Origin: Chara braunii
Lineage: Eukaryota > Streptophyta > Charophyceae > Charales > Characeae
Direction: 5' to 3'
Assembly: GCA_003427395.1 (NCBI GenBank)
Contig: BFEA01000233.1
Span: forward strand, 1,293,331 to 1,316,583
DNA: 23,253 nucleotides
Part shown: piece after piece, positions 19,434 through 23,253 of the stretch
How positions within the stretch are numbered: position 1 is the stretch's first letter
Layout: each line of letters starts with the position of its first letter
Program-made: the position numbers and the translations under genes
The notes under the pieces: model-generated
Seen by the model: only the letters and a program-made list of their open reading frames with translations
Databases searched by the model: none
What the model was told of the DNA's origin: nothing

Positions 19434-19456
19434 GGCGCGCGCCACGGGCGCGCGCC
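19434..19456. repeat. GC hairpin 3
   Basis: Perfect 10-bp stem GGCGCGCGCC repeated on both sides of ACG; each arm is itself a palindrome. The loop CACGGG-type core recalls the hairpin at 3455-3474. Confidence 0.9.
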
Positions 19457-19639
19457 CATACCAACGGTCGCGAGAAGGTGTACGACCACGACCATCGACA
19501 AGCAGCTGTGCAACCGCTTTCAACAACGCCGGAATCGCCATCGCNGGAAGGGACTACGTTCAATCCAGACAACCCTCGCTACCTATCCGGGTACGGCCAT
19601 AACCGAGCCTGTCTCGAAGACAAAGCCCCGAATTAGAGA
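19457..19639. other. Non-coding stretch, no gene recognised
   Basis: Mixed-composition sequence with one N at 19545. Nothing recognisable. Confidence 0.5.
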
Positions 19640-20017
19640 AGATTACTAACCCTCCCTTCGATACCTATCACACCTCCATCTTTAGTCTGATCCCACGACT
19701 ACTCGATCTCCCCCCCACTTCAACCTCGACCGCCACCCATCCTGATTTCGGAGCTCTCCCATCATCCCTTTCTCCGATCCTAACCCACCTCAATCTCGAC
19801 TCCCTCTCAATCCCTACCCCGCCGCTCGTCCAATCCAAATCCAAAACCCTACTTTGACTACATCCCATCTCCATCTCGTCCCTCTTCTGCCACTGACAGA
19901 ACTCAACTCTACTATTCTCAATCTCTCCCCACCCCCATTTCGACTTCGCTTCTTCCCCAATCCAGAATTTCGCTCCCTTCCTTTCCGACTTCGTCCCCCT
20001 CCTAATTCCGCGCCCCA

Positions 20018-20884
20018 CCTCTCTCCTTTTTCGACCCACCTAAATCTTGAACTTCATCCCAAATCCCAACCTCACCTTCACCCCGAAATCTCATCCCGAC
20101 CTCGACGTCCCCCCAATCCCGCTCCTTTCCAACCCCGTCCCATCACAACCCAGTTCCCCCCCCAATCCCCGATCTTTTCTCCCCACCAATTCCAACCTCG
20201 ACTACTCCCATCCTGACTTCGCCTCCCCCCTAGCGCAGACAGATCCGAGCTCTATCTCCTCTAAGCTGCTACACCCCCATCCCGACCTCGACTCCCTTCC
20301 AATCCCAACTTAGACCCTCTCCCTCCCCGTTCTCGACCCCATCCTAATCTCGTGTCTAGCCCCCGTCGATCCTAACTATAACAACCTGGTCTCCACCCCA
20401 GCCTCCGACCTAGCCTTCACTCCAATCCCCAACCTCATTCTAAACCACCACCCTCCCCGATCTCGCCTCCTTCCCGATCCCGATAATAACCCATCCCTAT
20501 CCCCCCCAGTCCCGCCCACCTCCATCCCGATCAGGATCCCAACCCCAGATTCACTCTCTATCCCGATTTTTACCCCCTACCATCCCCGAATACAGCTCGC
20601 CCCGATCCAGTCCCACCCGATCTCGTCTCCAGCCCAATCCCGCCCCAGATCCCTCCCCAAGCACAAATTCGACCCCCTACATTCCCAATCACCCTCTCCT
20701 CTCGCCTCTCTCCTTTTGACCCACCTAAATCTCGAACTTCATCCCAATTCCCTACCTCACCTTCACCCCCAAAATCCCATCCCGACCTCGACGTCCCCCC
20801 CCAATCCCGCTCCTTTCCAACCCCGTCCCAACCCAACCCAGATTTCCCCCCAATCCCCGATCTTGTCTCCCCACCAATTCCAAT
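20018..20884. repeat. Direct repeat of about 180 bp, two copies
   Basis: 20018-20194 and 20705-20884 run in parallel from CCTCTCTCCTTTT, through ACTTCATCCCAA and CTCGACGTCCCCCC, to CCCCACCAATTCCAA, with small indels in C runs. Offset is about 687 bp. This shows the C-rich region grew partly by segmental duplication. Confidence 0.85.
20821..20839 (-). other. G-quadruplex-capable motif on the - strand
   Basis: On + the sequence is CCCCGT-CCC-AA-CCC-AA-CCC: four runs of three or more C with two-base loops. The - strand therefore has four G runs with short loops, the classic intramolecular quadruplex pattern. A looser version, with longer loops, is in the other repeat copy at about 20133-20162. 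Confidence 0.7.
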
Positions 20885-21600
20885 TCCGAGCCTAGTTCCC
20901 TCTGATCCCAACTTTCACCCCGCCCCTATCTTAACCTCCAACCGGACCTTCGCCCCAACTCCCAACATCATACAAATCCACATCCCGTTCTCGTCTCCAC
21001 CCCGATCCCGATAGGGCTCAGCTCCGTCCCCCTCAGTCCCCGTTCACCCCCATCCCGACCTCAATCCCGACCTCGCTGACAATCCCCATCCAGGCCTTTA
21101 CTCTTGCCCAACCCCGAACACGCCTCCTCTCGAGCCCGACCCATCCGACCTCGACTCCCACCCAATCCCGGCCTTGATCCCCCTCAAACTCGAATCCGTC
21201 CCCCTACATTCCCGATCTTTCCCTTCTNTCGCCANTCCTGATCCTCGTACGATTCCATCCCGACATCCCTCAGATCCCATCCCACCACTGATCGCCACCT
21301 GCTGCCCCCAACCAATCGTTGATTCATAGGACGTACGCCTTCAATCCCGTTTCCTCCACCCCCACATCTCAACCCACCCCGCTCCACCTTTCCCCACCTC
21401 ACCAGACTCCGATCACCTGACTCTATATCACACACCCACCCCCATTTCAGGACAGAACCGATTCTGATCTAGCATCCTACTAAACTACCCAACCCTCACC
21501 AATTCTAGTCCCCCATCTCGCCCGATCATTGCCCTCAGTCCACTCACCCTCAGCGCACACACTCCTCTTCTGGACAGACTCAATCCTTGTCATAACTCCT

Positions 21601-21774
21601 CGGAAGCGTTAACATTGGCCGACAGATTGTGCAGTAAGGTCCCCAGACTTCAGCACGTCCTCTAAACGACCCCTAAGAAGGAAGATCGAACGCGACTACA
21701 ACTCCCTTAGACAACTAACTCCCAAGAAACGTCCAACACCTCACAACTCACTCACAAAGGAGCATTTTTTGAAG
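21601..21774. other. Short leader upstream of LINE C ORF1
   Basis: Less C-biased than the region before it. No motif recognised. It may belong to the LINE C 5' UTR; it does not resemble the sequence directly upstream of ORF1 in copy A. Confidence 0.4.
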
Positions 21775-23253
21775 ATGGCGATATCATACTCTATGGCCGC
21801 CCAAAAGGCAATGGGCGAAAGAGAGAAACAAGACTTTGCTCTAAGGCAAGGAGGAACGGCAATAAGCAGATCAGGGCAGACAGCTTCCCAGTCAGGCACA
21901 GTATCAAGAACAAGTCAAGCCAAGTCGAGTTCTTTGGGGCAAAGGGCGATGGAGTTCCTGATGGAGAAGACACAAATCAAAGCAGAGATCAAGATCACGA
22001 AGGAGGTGATCAAGGGTGAAGAAGGGAAGGAGGAGGAAGTGGAAGTTTGGGAATACCCAGAAGAGGACATCCACTCGTTGAATGAGCTATACGAGAAACA
22101 TGCGGTCCTCTTCAACTTCTCGGGGAGAAGCAGAGAGCTCTCACTGAACGAAAAGAGAAGGTGGGTGATGGACAGGCTGATAGCCATGGAGGAGGTACCA
22201 GGGAAGGAACCAGAGGTTTCGTACCACAGGAGGGGAAGGTTCGCGGTGATGATTGTCTGCGTGGATCCCACCTACGCCCAGTACCTACTGTCGATTGGCT
22301 CATTGAAATGCAAAGGAGCGGTAGTCACAATCCAACCTTGAAACCGCCAAGACCACCCCAGGCCGAGGCCTCAAGACACAGGCAAGCAATGCTGAGGAAC
22401 CATTTCTGGGTGCAGTTCGACAATCTATCGGAGGGAATGCACAGCTTTGTACAAAGGAGACTGGAGGAGGAATTCCCAAGCAATCCGATTATAGAATGGC
22501 TTCCAGCCAATCCGGATTTTCTGGCACCTAACCATGATGCAAGGGTGGCTTGCTTAGAGGTCAAGTCAGGGGCACCACCGAAGCTCCCAGATCAATGGAT
22601 CTTCAAGAAAAGTGGTCAGAGAATTACAGTCTTCATCTCCACCAAGACAAACCCGTTCTGTTACAAATGCAGGGGAAGGGGCCACCTAGGTACCGCTTGC
22701 CCACAAGGGGGTTCAGGAGGAGCAGAAGGAAAACGGGTCACATTGAGACAATCCATGCTACAGGAATGCGAGAACAAACCGGGGGTCTGGTATATTAATG
22801 CATCTCAATATAGGGGATGGATATTCGACGACAACCTGGAAAATCCAAGATGGGTGTGGGTCTTGAAAAAGGATCCAACGGTCAAACCAAACATTTATCC
22901 ACCCTTCGATAGCAGGTGGAGGCATACTAGAGCCAAGAGAATGGAGGATAAGGAAACGGGTTATATCGTTAAACCCATTCTGGACCATGCGGTCATGCAG
23001 GACATCGAGCAAAGACTGAAGCTCATGAGGGAATTGCATGAGGTAGGGAGAAATGCGGAACTGGCCTTTTTGGAGAACGCCGAAGCCAGAGCACGACAGC
23101 AGGAGCAGACAAGAGGCCACGAGGAGGGGTCGAAGGAGGGGTCAAAGGACTTGGAAGAAGGCAGGGGTGACAACATGGACTATGAGGGCGGAGGGAGTAA
23201 TGGAACTGAAGGAGGAAACACTTTCGCAAAGAGAAAGGGAGATTCAAGGAGCG
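21775..23253 (+). mobile_element. LINE copy C, 5' part, cut by the window end
   Basis: ORF1 of the same family as copy A, in the same orientation, better preserved. ORF2 would lie beyond 23253. With a single visible lesion it is the youngest-looking LINE copy in the window. Confidence 0.9.
21775..23253 (+). pseudogene. LINE C ORF1 with intact CCHC zinc knuckle and one frameshift (partial)
   Basis: ATG 21775 (MAISYSMAAQKAMGE) is the first Met in frame and is matched by copy A's start. The first frame runs to TGA 22339-22341 directly after VVTIQP. In copy A the same place reads VVTIQRWKP, and one base is missing here, so the reading moves to the next frame and stays open from about 22333 to the window end. 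Features in order: Gln/Ser-rich N-terminus; VLFNFSGRSRELSLNEKRR and VSYHRRGRFAVMIV (DUF4283-like layout, by resemblance); WVQFDNLSEGMH; zinc knuckle CYKCRGRGHLGTAC (22659-22700), a complete CX2CX4HX4C; GVWYINASQYRGWIFDDN; then a Glu/Gly-rich tail. Could be a real one-base deletion or an assembly error. Expected role: RNA binding and chaperoning for the element. Confidence 0.88.

Larger units (their letters stand above)
19640..21600. repeat. C-rich degenerate repeat region, about 2 kb
   Basis: The + strand is dominated by C with T and A and has few G. It is built of diverged words such as CCCATCCCGACCTCGACTCC and CCAATCCCCGATC recurring at irregular spacing. It contains a longer internal repeat (20018-20884 entry) and two N bases (21228, 21235). 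Open frames on both strands (Pro/Ser/Leu-rich on +, Gly/Arg-rich on -) are products of composition and are not called. It lies directly upstream of LINE C and might include its 5' UTR, but copy A has nothing similar upstream, so it is more likely an independent satellite-like array. Confidence 0.8.

Noticed and set aside
19668-21435. Several Gly/Arg-rich - frames and Pro-rich + frames
   Set aside because: Composition artefact of the C-rich array; some cross N bases and none has a family match.

Overview
The window looks like nuclear DNA from a plant-lineage (Viridiplantae, probably streptophyte) eukaryote, made almost wholly of decayed transposable elements and simple repeats. Four things point there: non-LTR retrotransposons with the ORF1 / APE-endonuclease / reverse transcriptase / zf-RVT layout common in plant LINEs; a captured piece of a plant-mitochondrial-type SSU rRNA gene; a short TTTAGGG-type telomere-like tract; and the absence of any intact single-copy gene. 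I cannot name the species. Three N bases (19545, 21228, 21235) show a draft assembly.

Layout. 1-5092: non-coding repetitive DNA with a 20-bp tandem array, a (GA)n microsatellite, a possible Ty3/gypsy 3' end (G-run followed by TGTGACCC near 2154-2172), a purine-rich stretch, a 47-bp tandem duplication and AT-rich diverged duplications. 5093-12504: LINE copy A, near full length in coding content but dead, with ORF1 (5093-8022) and ORF2 (from about 7976 to 12504) broken by stops and frameshifts. 12505-13445: short repeats and a telomere-like box. 13446-19083: LINE copy B, without a recognisable ORF1, flanked by a 37-bp direct repeat. It carries an internal 284-bp tandem duplication (15010-15577), a 35-nt poly(A) tract and an insertion of about 383 bp of antisense mitochondrial-type SSU rRNA in the middle of its reverse transcriptase. 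19084-19640: GC-rich DNA with three near-perfect hairpins. 19640-21600: about 2 kb of strongly C-rich (+)-strand degenerate repeat with G-quadruplex potential on the - strand. 21775-23253: start of LINE copy C, whose ORF1 has an intact CCHC zinc knuckle, one single-base frameshift, and runs off the window.

The three LINE copies share one orientation. A and C have the same ORF1; A and B have related ORF2s. Comparing them gives most of the annotation: reading-frame changes, stop codons that replace conserved tryptophans, and the junctions of the rRNA insertion. If the copies were active, ORF1 would be the RNA-binding/chaperone protein and ORF2 would nick target DNA (EN) and copy the element RNA (RT). 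A and B cannot make intact ORF2. I see no host gene, tRNA, CRISPR array or intact operon-like system.
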